From positions 2,542,001 through 2,606,000 of the forward strand of contig AP022133.1 of assembly GCA_014169315.1 (NCBI GenBank): DNA of 64,000 nucleotides, written 5' to 3'. Numbering within the stretch: the first letter of the stretch is position 1; each line of letters opens with the position of its first letter. Positions 1 to 9,400 of this stretch are shown piece by piece. The notes below the pieces were generated by a model. That model was not told where the DNA came from. It made no database searches and saw only the letters and a list, made by a program, of their open reading frames with translations. A program made the position numbers and the translations under genes. This DNA is from Enterobacter cloacae (GTDB lineage Bacteria; Pseudomonadota; Gammaproteobacteria; Enterobacterales; Enterobacteriaceae).

Positions 1-461
<461 letters not shown>

Positions 462-737
462 TTATTTTAGATAAGAGCGCAGTAAATGGCCGACTTCTGC
501 CATCCGAACTGCCCGCTGATCCGGGGTTGTCTCCCCCGTCACCAGCTCATCTTTGAGGTGAATTTCGACCATCTCGCCCATCAGGCCATTAGCAGCACCG
601 CGCACGGCGGCAATTTGCTGCAGGATAGCCAGACAGGGATCGCCTGATTCCAGCGCGCGCTCAAGCGCATCGACCTGCCCCCGAATGCGGCGAACGCGGG
701 TCAGGATACGCTTTTTATCTTCGGGCGAATGCGGCAT
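462..737 (-). CDS. frmR: Formaldehyde-sensing transcriptional repressor FrmR
   Basis: A 91-aa all-helical CsoR/RcnR-family repressor. The start MPHSPEDKKRILTRVRRIRG is the conserved N-terminus of the family, with the sensor cysteine at 'GDPCLAI' (about residue 35). In relatives, formaldehyde crosslinks Pro2 and Cys35 and releases DNA. A longer open frame extends upstream, but the internal ATG at 737 is preferred because it gives the exact family N-terminus (Pro2) and has the GAGAGCC ribosome-site region before it. It precedes frmA and presumably autoregulates the operon through the G-tract palindrome just upstream. Confidence 0.93.
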   Translation of the reverse strand: MPHSPEDKKRILTRVRRIRGQVDALERALESGDPCLAILQQIAAVRGAANGLMGEMVEIHLKDELVTGETTPDQRAVRMAEVGHLLRSYLK

Positions 738-751
738 ACGGCTCTCCTTAG

Positions 752-773
752 ATACTATAGGGGGGTATGGTAT
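752..773. promoter_or_regulatory. Probable FrmR operator
   Basis: The sequence ATACTATA-GGGGGG-TATGGTAT is an interrupted palindrome with a central G-tract, the type of site bound by CsoR/RcnR/FrmR tetramers. It lies 14 bp upstream of the frmR start, where it would cover the frmRA promoter. Binding is inferred from this form and position. Confidence 0.75.
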
Positions 774-879
774 TTGAGTTATTTGTTTATGTAAACCGTC
801 CATTGCATCTGATATTCCCTTTCCCGCAAAATGCTGTAATATGCGATTTATTGCGACATTCTGCAGGATTAAAAGAAAC

Positions 880-1623
880 ATGCACAAAACCGCCAGGCAA
901 AAATATGTCATTGATATTCTGAGTGAACAGGGCCAAGCCAGTATTACTGAGCTTGCAGAAAAGCTGCAGGTTTCTGCTGATACTATCCGCCGTGATTTGA
1001 CCGACCTCGAAAAACAGGGTCTGGCACAGAAGAACCACGGCGGGGCTATCGCGCTTAATCTCCCGGCAATGGATCGCCAGGGCAGAAATACGCTGCTGCC
1101 TGAAACCAAGCAACGTCTGGGAAAACGGGTGGCGGAAAGCGTCCCTGCCGGGTCGACGCTGTTTCTGGATGCCGGCAGCACGGTGATGGCGGTTGCGCGT
1201 TTTCTTAAGGGGCCATTGACGGTGATCACCCCCTCGCTGGATATCGCGCAGCATTTTAGCGACCGGGAAGATATCGGGCTGATCCTGCTCGGCGGAAAAT
1301 GGGATCAGAAGCAGCGCCTGTTTGCCGGTAGCGCCACGCTATCCCTGCTGTCCCGCTACCGGGCGGACATTGCTATCCTCGGCGCGTGCGCCATTCACGC
1401 CCGGCTCGGCCTGAGCGCCAGCACAGAAGCCGATGCGGAAGTCAAACGAGCCATGCTGGCGGCAAGCCATGAACACTGGATCGTCGCCGACCATTTGAAA
1501 TTAAACCACTGTGAACCGCATCTGGTTTGCGGGTTATCCGACATTCATCAACTGTTTTTAGACCGTCCCTGGGCTGAAGCCGGGGATACTGACGCATTGC
1601 AAATCACCCTTGCAGACGCGTAA
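880..1623 (+). CDS. DeoR/GlpR-family transcriptional regulator
   Basis: A 247-aa DeoR-type repressor. Residues about 1-57 form the winged helix-turn-helix (RQKYVIDILSEQGQASITEL, then TIRRDLTDLEKQGL). The rest is the DeoR C-terminal sensor domain with the phosphosugar-binding DAGSTV motif. The ATG at 880 is chosen over the upstream in-frame ATG at 841 because it gives the canonical DeoR N-terminus. The effector is not apparent. It ends 16 bp before a GFO/IDH/MocA oxidoreductase on the same strand, so the two probably form one transcription unit and the regulator may control that enzyme. Confidence 0.85.
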   Translation: MHKTARQKYVIDILSEQGQASITELAEKLQVSADTIRRDLTDLEKQGLAQKNHGGAIALNLPAMDRQGRNTLLPETKQRLGKRVAESVPAGSTLFLDAGSTVMAVARFLKGPLTVITPSLDIAQHFSDREDIGLILLGGKWDQKQRLFAGSATLSLLSRYRADIAILGACAIHARLGLSASTEADAEVKRAMLAASHEHWIVADHLKLNHCEPHLVCGLSDIHQLFLDRPWAEAGDTDALQITLADA

Positions 1624-1639
1624 TAACGTGGAGAAGGTC

Positions 1640-2707
1640 ATGAATAAAATGAAGACAATTAACATTGCACTGATCGGGTATGGATTTGTGGGTAAAACCT
1701 TCCATGCTCCGCTGATCCAGTCGGTTGAAGGACTTAAGCTGGCGGTGGTTTCTTCTCGCGATGAAGAAAAGGTCAAACGTGATATCCCGGATGCGACCGT
1801 TGTGGCGTCCCCCGAAGAGGCAATCCAGCATCCGGATGTTGACCTGGTGGTAATAGCCTCCCCTAACGCAACTCATGCGCCGCTGGCGACGCTTGCCCTC
1901 AACTCAGGCAAACATGTGGTGGTGGATAAACCATTCACCCTTGATATGCAGGAAGCACGCGACCTGATTGCCCTGGCTGATGAAAAGCAGCTGCTGCTCT
2001 CCGTCTTCCACAACCGCCGCTGGGACAGCGATTTCCTCGGTATTAAGCAGGTTATTGAACAAGGCAGTCTCGGTAAGATTAAACACCTTGAGTCACATAT
2101 CGATCGTTTCCGCCCGGAAGTTCGCGTGCGCTGGAGAGAGCAAAACGTCCCGGGGAGTGGTTTGTGGTTTGACCTGGGGCCGCACCTGATCGACCAGACG
2201 CTGCAGCTCTTTGGCCTGCCTCAGTCCGTTCAGGGCAATATTGCGACACTGCGCGACGGCGCAGAAATTAATGACTGGGCACACGTTGTATTAAATTACC
2301 CGGAGCACAAGGTCATTCTGCATTGCAGCATGCTGGTTGCGGGCGGGACATCCCGTTTTACCGTACACGGGGATAAAGGCAGCGTGGTAAAAGCCAGAAT
2401 TGACCAACAGGAGGCGCAACTGCTGGCTGGCGTTATTCCAGGTAGCGAAAGCTGGGGGGAAGACAGCGACGATATGCTGCTGTTTGGTGCCAGCGGCGAC
2501 GCGCAGGCGGTTAAAACCCCGAAAGGCGACCAGCGCCAGTATTACATCAATGTGCGCGATGCGCTGACAGGTAAGATCGATAACCCGGTTCATCCTGTTG
2601 AGGCATTAGCGGTCATGGCAGTGCTGGAGGCGGCAGTGAAATCATCAGAGACAGGGTCAACCCAGTCGCTGGAATTGACGCCAGAAGAACGCGCCCATCT
2701 GCAATAA
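1640..2707 (+). CDS. GFO/IDH/MocA-family NAD(P)-dependent oxidoreductase (YdgJ-like)
   Basis: A 355-aa dehydrogenase. The N-terminal Rossmann fold starts with IALIGYGFVGKTFHAPLI, followed by the conserved GKHVVVDKPF segment, and HNRRWDSDF begins the substrate domain. This pattern matches E. coli YdgJ and related sugar/inositol dehydrogenases. Substrate is unknown. The start at 1640 follows a GGAGAAGG ribosome site. It is adjacent to, and 16 bp after, a DeoR regulator, which suggests a regulated sugar or polyol step. It converges with cybB. Confidence 0.85.
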   Translation: MNKMKTINIALIGYGFVGKTFHAPLIQSVEGLKLAVVSSRDEEKVKRDIPDATVVASPEEAIQHPDVDLVVIASPNATHAPLATLALNSGKHVVVDKPFTLDMQEARDLIALADEKQLLLSVFHNRRWDSDFLGIKQVIEQGSLGKIKHLESHIDRFRPEVRVRWREQNVPGSGLWFDLGPHLIDQTLQLFGLPQSVQGNIATLRDGAEINDWAHVVLNYPEHKVILHCSMLVAGGTSRFTVHGDKGSVVKARIDQQEAQLLAGVIPGSESWGEDSDDMLLFGASGDAQAVKTPKGDQRQYYINVRDALTGKIDNPVHPVEALAVMAVLEAAVKSSETGSTQSLELTPEERAHLQ

Positions 2708-2720
2708 TCAGACGTGAAGG

Positions 2721-2746
2721 ATGCCCTGCAGTTCACCGCAGGGCAT
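2721..2746. terminator. Inverted repeat between convergent genes, possible terminator
   Basis: A perfect 9-bp stem ATGCCCTGC/GCAGGGCAT with an 8-nt loop sits between the oxidoreductase and cybB. It lacks a T-run on either strand, so a role in transcription termination is plausible but not shown. Confidence 0.5.
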
Positions 2747-2751
2747 AAAAA

Positions 2752-3288
2752 TCATGGGGTCTGGCTTTTTTTCGGCATCATGCGCAGAAGCGTGTTGTCT
2801 TTCCAGAAGTAGTGATGCATCAGCGCCGCCAGTGCGTGCAGGCCAATGATAAAATACCCCAGATTGGCCAGCGTCACGTGCCACTCTTTCAGAACGTCCA
2901 CCAGGTCAAAATTCGATTCCGCCGCGTACGGCATCACCATGCCAAAGGCAAACCAGTCATTACCACGGTTATACATCATCATAATACCCACCAACGGTAA
3001 GGCGATAAACAGCAGATAAACAACCAGATGCCCCAGATGGGATAACCCTGTCACCATCGCTTTAGGCTTCGGCTGGATCGGCGGTGAGCGGAATTTGAGG
3101 CGAACCAGCAGGCGCGTCACCATCAGCACCAGAATCGCGATACCGCACGAGGCGTGGATCATATTAATCAGGGGACGGGCGGTACGGGGGAAAAAGCCTC
3201 TGAACTCCATTGCACAGTAGGCCACGATAATTAACAGAAACACCAGCCAGTGAATGCTTATTTGCAGGCTTGTATATTTAGTGCGCAT
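2752..3288 (-). CDS. cybB: Cytochrome b561
   Basis: A 178-aa inner-membrane dihaem cytochrome b561 of the bacterial type, which passes electrons from the quinol pool (superoxide:ubiquinone oxidoreductase activity is reported for the E. coli protein). Four hydrophobic segments are visible, with histidines positioned as haem ligands in ISIHWLVF, MIHASCG, and the C-terminal stretch EWHVTLANLGYFIIGLHALAALMHH (quoted in part). Length and N-terminus agree with E. coli CybB. It is monocistronic and converges with the upstream oxidoreductase. Confidence 0.93.
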   Translation of the reverse strand: MRTKYTSLQISIHWLVFLLIIVAYCAMEFRGFFPRTARPLINMIHASCGIAILVLMVTRLLVRLKFRSPPIQPKPKAMVTGLSHLGHLVVYLLFIALPLVGIMMMYNRGNDWFAFGMVMPYAAESNFDLVDVLKEWHVTLANLGYFIIGLHALAALMHHYFWKDNTLLRMMPKKSQTP

Positions 3289-3478
3289 GTCATTTCCTGA
3301 TAAAGAACAAATACCGCGCCAACATAACCAGCTTTCCCTAAAAATTCATTAACTTTTCTGCATGGTTTTTCAAATACTTCCCCAGGGATGAAGCATCTTC
3401 AATTGCCGCCATGCCCGTCATGGTCTAAGCCTGGATGAGTTCACACTGTCGCACCGACACGTTCACCAGGAGTAAACC

Positions 3479-4480
3479 ATGAGTAAAATTGGTATTAACG
3501 GATTTGGACGCATTGGACGCCTTGTACTTCGTCGCCTTCTTGAAACCCAGGACAGCAACACCGTCGTTGCCATCAACGATCTTACCTCCCCCAAAGTTCT
3601 GGCCTATCTGCTCAGACATGATTCTAACTACGGCGGCTTTCCGTGGAGCGTTGATTTCACCGAAGATTCGCTGATTGTCGATGGCAAATCGATCGCGGTT
3701 TACGCCGAAAAAGAGGCTAAACATATTCCGTGGAAAACGGCTGGGGTCGATATCGTCGTGGAATGCACCGGTTTTTATACTTCGGAAGAGAAATCCAGAG
3801 CCCATCTGGATGCAGGAGCCAGAAAAGTGCTGATCTCGGCCCCCGCAGGTGAGATGAAAACCATTGTGTTCAACGTCAACGACGACACCATCGATAGTCG
3901 CGATACGATCATTTCCGTCGCCTCCTGCACCACCAACTGCCTGGCTCCGCTGGCGAAAGCCCTGAACGACGCATTTGGTATCAACGTGGGTACCATGACC
4001 ACCATTCACGCCTATACCGGTACTCAGGCGCTGGTGGATGGCCCGCGCGGGAAAGATCTTCGCGCCTCGCGCGCGGCGGCGGAAAATATCATCCCGCACA
4101 CCACCGGGGCTGCAAAGGCCATTGGTCTGGTGATCCCGGCCCTCAGCGGCAAACTGAAAGGTCATGCGCAGCGCGTCCCGGTCAAGACCGGTTCCGTGAC
4201 TGAGCTGGTTTCTGTCCTGAACAAAAAGGTCACCGTCGAGGAGATTCATCAGGCGCTGAAACGGGCCACGGAAAACAATGAATCATTCGGTTATACCGAT
4301 GAAGAGATTGTCTCTTCCGATGTGATCGGCTCTCACTTTGGGTCAGTATTTGATGCCACCCAGACAGAAGTGACAGATGCGGGTGACGTGCAACTGGTCA
4401 AAACCGTCGCCTGGTACGACAACGAATACGGGTTTGTCACACAGCTGGTGCGTACGCTGGATAAGTATGCCGCGCTGTAA
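3479..4480 (+). CDS. gapC: Glyceraldehyde-3-phosphate dehydrogenase, GapC type (intact)
   Basis: A full-length 333-aa GAPDH. The N-terminal Rossmann motif [17 protein letters not shown], the catalytic cysteine in [10 protein letters not shown] and the active-site histidine in [10 protein letters not shown] are all present. It should oxidise glyceraldehyde-3-phosphate to 1,3-bisphosphoglycerate in glycolysis. The cybB-gapC-ydcF neighbourhood identifies it as gapC rather than gapA. In E. coli K-12 this locus is a pseudogene, whereas here the frame is unbroken. The start follows a clear AGGAG at proper spacing. Confidence 0.93.
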   Translation: MSKIGINGFGRIGRLVLRRLLETQDSNTVVAINDLTSPKVLAYLLRHDSNYGGFPWSVDFTEDSLIVDGKSIAVYAEKEAKHIPWKTAGVDIVVECTGFYTSEEKSRAHLDAGARKVLISAPAGEMKTIVFNVNDDTIDSRDTIISVASCTTNCLAPLAKALNDAFGINVGTMTTIHAYTGTQALVDGPRGKDLRASRAAAENIIPHTTGAAKAIGLVIPALSGKLKGHAQRVPVKTGSVTELVSVLNKKVTVEEIHQALKRATENNESFGYTDEEIVSSDVIGSHFGSVFDATQTEVTDAGDVQLVKTVAWYDNEYGFVTQLVRTLDKYAAL

Positions 4481-4488
4481 CTCAACAT

Positions 4489-4508
4489 CCCCTCTCTGCT
4501 GAGAGGGG
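4489..4508. terminator. Hairpin between convergent gapC and ydcF
   Basis: An 8-bp perfect stem CCCCTCTC/GAGAGGGG with loop TGCT lies 8 bp after the gapC stop. It is probably shared by both convergent genes, though the following T-run is weak. Confidence 0.55.
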
Positions 4509-4513
4509 AATCT

Positions 4514-5308
4514 TCAGAGCAGTGAACGGCTGGCGAGGGCATCGGTCAGGATCGCGTCCTCGCGCAAGGTACGCCACGCGACGTCGACGTCTGAAGGAAA
4601 TTCAACATGGGCGATAAAATCTCGCCCTGCCGGGCCGTAGCCGTTAATGTCGTCATGCAGGCGCGGGAGCTCACCCAGCACCAGCGACAAATAACGTTCA
4701 ACAGGCCAAAGGCCTTCATTCCCGCCCCGCAAGACCAGACCATCATCGCTATTTTGCAACACCGGCGTTACGCCGGGATGGCTTACCCACATCGGTGATA
4801 CAGGCTCGTCCCGACACACACGTGCAAAAGTCGCCATAGTGCGTCGCTGCATGGTAGGGTCCTGAACCACCAGCACGCGTTCAGCGGCCAGACGGTGGCG
4901 TTTTATCATCTCCCGGCTAAAGCGGGCGTTCTCACCACAGTTGGTTGACTGATCTTCCACCAGAATCCGTTCCGCAGGGATATTCCAGAACTCACGCGCG
5001 ATATCCGCCAGAATGGCGGCTTCAGCGCGCCCAGCGGTGGGAAGCGTGTTATAGCGGGGATGGCGCGCAATCGCGGCATACAAAAAAGAGGTGGAGTGGC
5101 CGATACCACCACTGATAAGCAGCGGAACACCCTGCTCTGCCGCCACGCGACAGGCAGCGTCGATAGTCGGAATAACCGCATTTCCCGCCAGAATGACAAG
5201 ATCAACGGACTGATCGTTCTGCAGATCGTCCTGCGCCAGCCACTCTCCCACAATGTTAATGGCATGGCGTGTGGCGTCGGGTAAACAAGGGAAACGTACC
5301 CGTGTCAT
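4514..5308 (-). CDS. ydcF: DUF218 / YdcF-like protein
   Basis: A 264-aa protein clearly homologous to E. coli YdcF (266 aa). The family's conserved segments are present: VILAGNAVIPTIDAACRVA, LLISGGIGHST, and QSTNCGENARFS. YdcF binds S-adenosylmethionine in vitro, but its cellular role is unknown. It is a cytoplasmic alpha/beta protein with no signal peptide, unlike SanA-type DUF218 proteins. It converges with gapC, keeping the E. coli neighbour order. Confidence 0.9.
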   Translation of the reverse strand: MTRVRFPCLPDATRHAINIVGEWLAQDDLQNDQSVDLVILAGNAVIPTIDAACRVAAEQGVPLLISGGIGHSTSFLYAAIARHPRYNTLPTAGRAEAAILADIAREFWNIPAERILVEDQSTNCGENARFSREMIKRHRLAAERVLVVQDPTMQRRTMATFARVCRDEPVSPMWVSHPGVTPVLQNSDDGLVLRGGNEGLWPVERYLSLVLGELPRLHDDINGYGPAGRDFIAHVEFPSDVDVAWRTLREDAILTDALASRSLL

Positions 5309-5700
5309 AGTGATATCCTTACAGTGTTTGGGTCAGAGTACTGCGCACATCGTGGCTGAACAGGAGATATCTCCGAAAGCCGACATCCCCGTCACCCCGG
5401 CAGATTGCCATCTTTCTGGAATAATCAAAAACAGCCGGGCTAACCTGCATTTTATGCTTTCGATTAACCATCATACAAAACATTACGCCACTCACCTCCA
5501 GTGAAAAAGCACCGATTGCTGATTATTTCATCGTGACCCTGTCAGCGCTCGTTTTTCATTAACTTTTCCACTCACATATGATTAACATGAATGAATCATA
5601 TTCATTTGAACTCTGTTTTACGTCAGACGCTGAATCATCGGACACCAGGTAGTAGGCCAGGAAACGCTTTAAGACAAGCCTGAAACTAAGGAGTCAATCT
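5309..5700. other. Intergenic region between divergent ydcF and O-methyltransferase genes
   Basis: About 390 bp without a credible gene. It is AT-rich toward the right and ends with a strong AAGGAG ribosome site just before the GTG start at 5701. It should contain both divergent promoters. I see no clear operator. Confidence 0.5.
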
Positions 5701-6360
5701 GTGCAACAACAATGGTCTGCAGTCGATAATTACATGATTTCTTCGCTCATTCCTCAGGATGAGGTTCTCCAGCAGGTTCTCGAAAACAACAAACGTGCCG
5801 GTTTACCTGAGCACGACGTTGCCGCTAATCAGGGGCAGCTTCTGGCCCTCTTTGTCCGTATGACACAGGCAAGACGCATTCTGGAGATTGGCACGCTGGG
5901 TGCTTACAGCGCCATCTGGATGGCTCGCGCCCTGCCGGCTGACGGGAAGCTGATGACACTCGAAGCTGACCCGGTACATGCTGAGGTGGCACGCACGAAT
6001 ATCCAGCTGGCGGGGCTTAATGAGCGCATTGAACTGACAGAAGGTCCGGCGCTCAAATCCCTCGAACAATTTGGCGATATTCCCCCGTTTGACCTGATTT
6101 TTATTGATGCCGATAAACCAAACAATCCCGGCTACCTTGAGTGGGCACTGTACTACTCGCGTCCGGGCACGTTGATTATCGGTGATAACGTCGTGCGCGA
6201 CGGCGAAGTCATTAACGGCCAAAGTGATGACGCACGCGTACAGGGCGTTCGGCGGTTTATTGAGATGACGGGAGATAATCCACGTCTTACTGCCACAGCG
6301 CTGCAAACGGTCGGTCTGAAGGGGTGGGATGGCTTTACGCTGGCAATAGTGAACGGATGA
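5701..6360 (+). CDS. SAM-dependent O-methyltransferase, class I family
   Basis: A 219-aa methyltransferase of the catechol/caffeoyl-CoA O-methyltransferase-like family. The SAM-binding motif I is ILEIGTLGAYSAIWMARAL. Acidic motifs include LEADPVHAEVA and DLIFIDADKPN (metal/substrate region), and the C-terminus has LIIGDNVVRDGEV. The GTG start at 5701 is supported by AAGGAG seven bases upstream. The substrate is not predictable. It converges with hrpA and has no operon partners. Confidence 0.85.
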   Translation: MQQQWSAVDNYMISSLIPQDEVLQQVLENNKRAGLPEHDVAANQGQLLALFVRMTQARRILEIGTLGAYSAIWMARALPADGKLMTLEADPVHAEVARTNIQLAGLNERIELTEGPALKSLEQFGDIPPFDLIFIDADKPNNPGYLEWALYYSRPGTLIIGDNVVRDGEVINGQSDDARVQGVRRFIEMTGDNPRLTATALQTVGLKGWDGFTLAIVNG

Positions 6361-6380
6361 ACATGTGTGCCGGAGGGTTC

Positions 6381-6403
6381 CCCTCGCCCCAGAGGGGTGA
6401 GGG
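6381..6403. terminator. GC-rich hairpin downstream of the O-methyltransferase
   Basis: The segment CCCTCgCCCC-aga-GGGGtGAGGG forms a strong imperfect stem between convergent genes. It resembles the dispersed 'ccctcacccc' hairpin sequences common between enterobacterial genes; another example lies near 32468. Confidence 0.5.
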
Positions 6404-6473
6404 AATTGTGCACTGCCCGATTACTTTACGGGGGAACCCTCATCCCACCGGGAGAGGGATTCCCGGGTAACTG

Positions 6474-9400
6474 CTACGCTGAAACCTGCTCCATTGCCTG
6501 CAAAATACGTTTATCCGAAATCGGATATGGCGTTCCCAGTTGCTGAGCGAAGAAGCTGACGCGCAGCTCTTCAATCATCCAGCGGATCGCCTGCACGTCT
6601 TCATCTTCGCGGCGCGCCGGAGGTAACTTGTTCAGCCACTGCTGCCACGTCTGCTGAACGCTCTCCACTTTCAGCATCTGCGCGCGGTCACGATGTGGGT
6701 CGATGGCCATTTTCTCCAGACGTTTTTCTATCGCCTGCAGGTAACGCAGGGTGTCACCCAGACGTTTAAAGCCATTGCCGGTAACAAACCCACGGTAAAC
6801 CAGCCCCGCCATCTGAGCTTTCACATCCGATAGCCCAAGCGCCATCGTCATATCCACGCGCCCTTTCAGGCGTTTGTTGATGTTGAACACGGTTGTCAGG
6901 ATCTGCTCGACCTGTTTAGCAATTTCCACGACGGTGTCGTTCAGCTCTGCCCGCACCTTATCGTGCAGCGTGACAAACGCCTCTTCCGACCAGACCGGGC
7001 CACCCGCCTCGTTAATCAGCTTATCCACGCCGCAGGAGATACAGTCGTCGATAAGATCCAGCACCTTGCCGTACGGGTTAAAGTACAGACCCAGTTTGGC
7101 TTTGTTCGGTAACTTCTCGTGCAAATACTTGATCGGCGACGGGATGTTGAGCAGCAGCAAACGACGCAGCCCGCGCCACATCATCTGCTGCTGTTCCTGC
7201 GGATTATCGAACAGCTTGATCGCCACGCTGTCACGCTCATCCACCAGTGCTGGCCAGGCCTTCACTTTATAGTTGCCGCGTTTCTGCTCGTAGCTTTCCG
7301 GCAGTTGACCAAAACTCCAGATGTGCAACCCGCTCTGCTCGATACCGTCATCCGCGACGGCAGAGAGTGTTTCCTGAACTTTGCCTTTCAGGGCATCTTT
7401 CAGTTCGGTTAGCGAACGGCCTTCCTGCAGTTTTTTGTTTTTATCGTCCACCACGCGGAAACTGATTTTCAGGTGATCGGGCACCTGATCCCAGTTCCAG
7501 TCATCGCGATCGATAGTGGTGCCGGTCATACGCCTGAATTCACGTTCAAGAGAATCCAGCAGCGGCAGCTCCAGCGGCGTCACGCGGCCTAAAAATGCTT
7601 CGGCATAGTTCGGCGCAGGAACAAAGTTACGGCGCACCGGTTTTGGCAGCGATTTAATCAACGCAATCACCAGCTCGCGGCGCAGGCCGGGGATCTGCCA
7701 CTCAAACCCGCTCTCTTCCACCTGGTTTAACAACGGCAACGGGATATGCACCGTTACACCATCGGCATCCGTTCCCGGTTCAAACTGATAGGTCAGTCGC
7801 AGCTTGAGGTTGCCCTGGTGCCAGAAGTTCGGGTAATCGAGCTTACTGACCGACTCCGCCCCTTCCTTGATCAACATGCTCTTCTCAAAGTTGAGCAGGT
7901 CAGGCGTCTCTTTGCTGACTTTCTTCCACCAGTTGTCGAAATGACGGGCAGAAATCACATCGTGGCTGATGCGCTGGTCGTAAAACTCGAACAGTGCTTC
8001 ATCGTCCACCAGAATGTCGCGGCGACGGGATTTATGCTCAAGTTCTTCAACTTCAGCACGCAGCTTAAGGTTTTCACGGAAGAACGCGTGGCGCGTCTGC
8101 CAGTCGCCTTCAACCAGCGCATGACGAATAAACAGCTCGCGGCACAGCGCCGGGTCAATCTGGCTGTAGTTAACCTTACGCGCCGCCACTACCGGCAGGC
8201 CATAAACGGTCACTTTTTCGGTCGCCATGACCGCGCCCTGCGCCCGCTCCCAGTGCGGTTCACTGTAAGCGCGCTTCAGCAGATGCTGAGCAACCGGCTC
8301 AACCCATTCAGGATCGATACGGGCAGCAATACGCCCCCACAGACGGCTGGTTTCCACCAGTTCGGCCACCATGGTCCACTTCGGCGGTTTTTTGAATAAA
8401 CCAGAGCCAGGGAAGATGGAGAAACGGGCGTTACGTGCGCCGGTAAACTCCTGTTTTTCGGCATCTTTCATCCCGATATGGGACAGCAGACCGGTCAACA
8501 GCGCGATATGTATTTCACGGTATTCAGCCGGTTCGCTGTTCACCGGAATACCCAGTTCTTTCACCACCTGGCGCAGCTGAGTGTAGATATCCTGCCACTC
8601 GCGCACGCGCAGGTAGTTAAGGAAATCCACACGACACTGGCGGCGGAACTGATTCGACGACAGCGCTTTCTGCTGCTCGCCGAGGTAGTTCCACAGGTTC
8701 ACAAAGGCGAGGAAATCGGATTCTTTATCGTGGAAGCGACGATGTTTCTCATCAGACGCTTGCTGTTTATCCATCGGCCGCTCGCGCGGATCCTGAATGG
8801 AAAGCGCCGAAGTGATGATCATCGCCTCGCGCACACAGCCGTGTTTCTGCGCTTCCAGCACCATACGTGCCAGACGCGGGTCAACCGGCAGCTGGCTGAG
8901 CTGACGCCCCTGCGGGGTCAGTTTATACGCCGTTGCCTGTTCGTCAGTGGTGATGGCTCCTAACTCTTCCAGAAGGCGCACGCCGTCCTGAATGTTGCGT
9001 TTATCCGGCGCTTCCACAAACGGGAACGCGGCGATATCACCCAGCCCCAGCGCGGTCATCTGCAGGATGACGGACGCCAGGTTGGTACGCAGGATCTCCG
9101 GGTCGGTAAACTCCGGGCGCGACAGGTAATCGTCCTCGGAATAGAGGCGAATACAAATCCCTTCCGATACACGGCCACAGCGCCCTTTACGCTGATTTGC
9201 AGAGGCCTGTGAAACCGGCTCAATCGGCAGACGCTGAACTTTGGTGCGGTAACTGTAGCGGCTGATACGCGCCGTACCCGGGTCGATGACATATTTAATG
9301 CCCGGCACGGTCAGCGAGGTTTCCGCCACGTTGGTTGCCAGCACGATGCGACGCCCGCTGTGCGCCTGGAACACACGGTTCTGTTCACTGTTCGACAGGC

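Noticed and set aside
3425..4249. 274-codon open frame antisense to gapC
   Set aside because: Fully inside gapC and without any recognisable motif.
3345..5570. Shared TTCATTAACTTTTC at about 3345 and 5555
   Set aside because: Only 14 bp and AT-rich; likely chance similarity between promoter regions.
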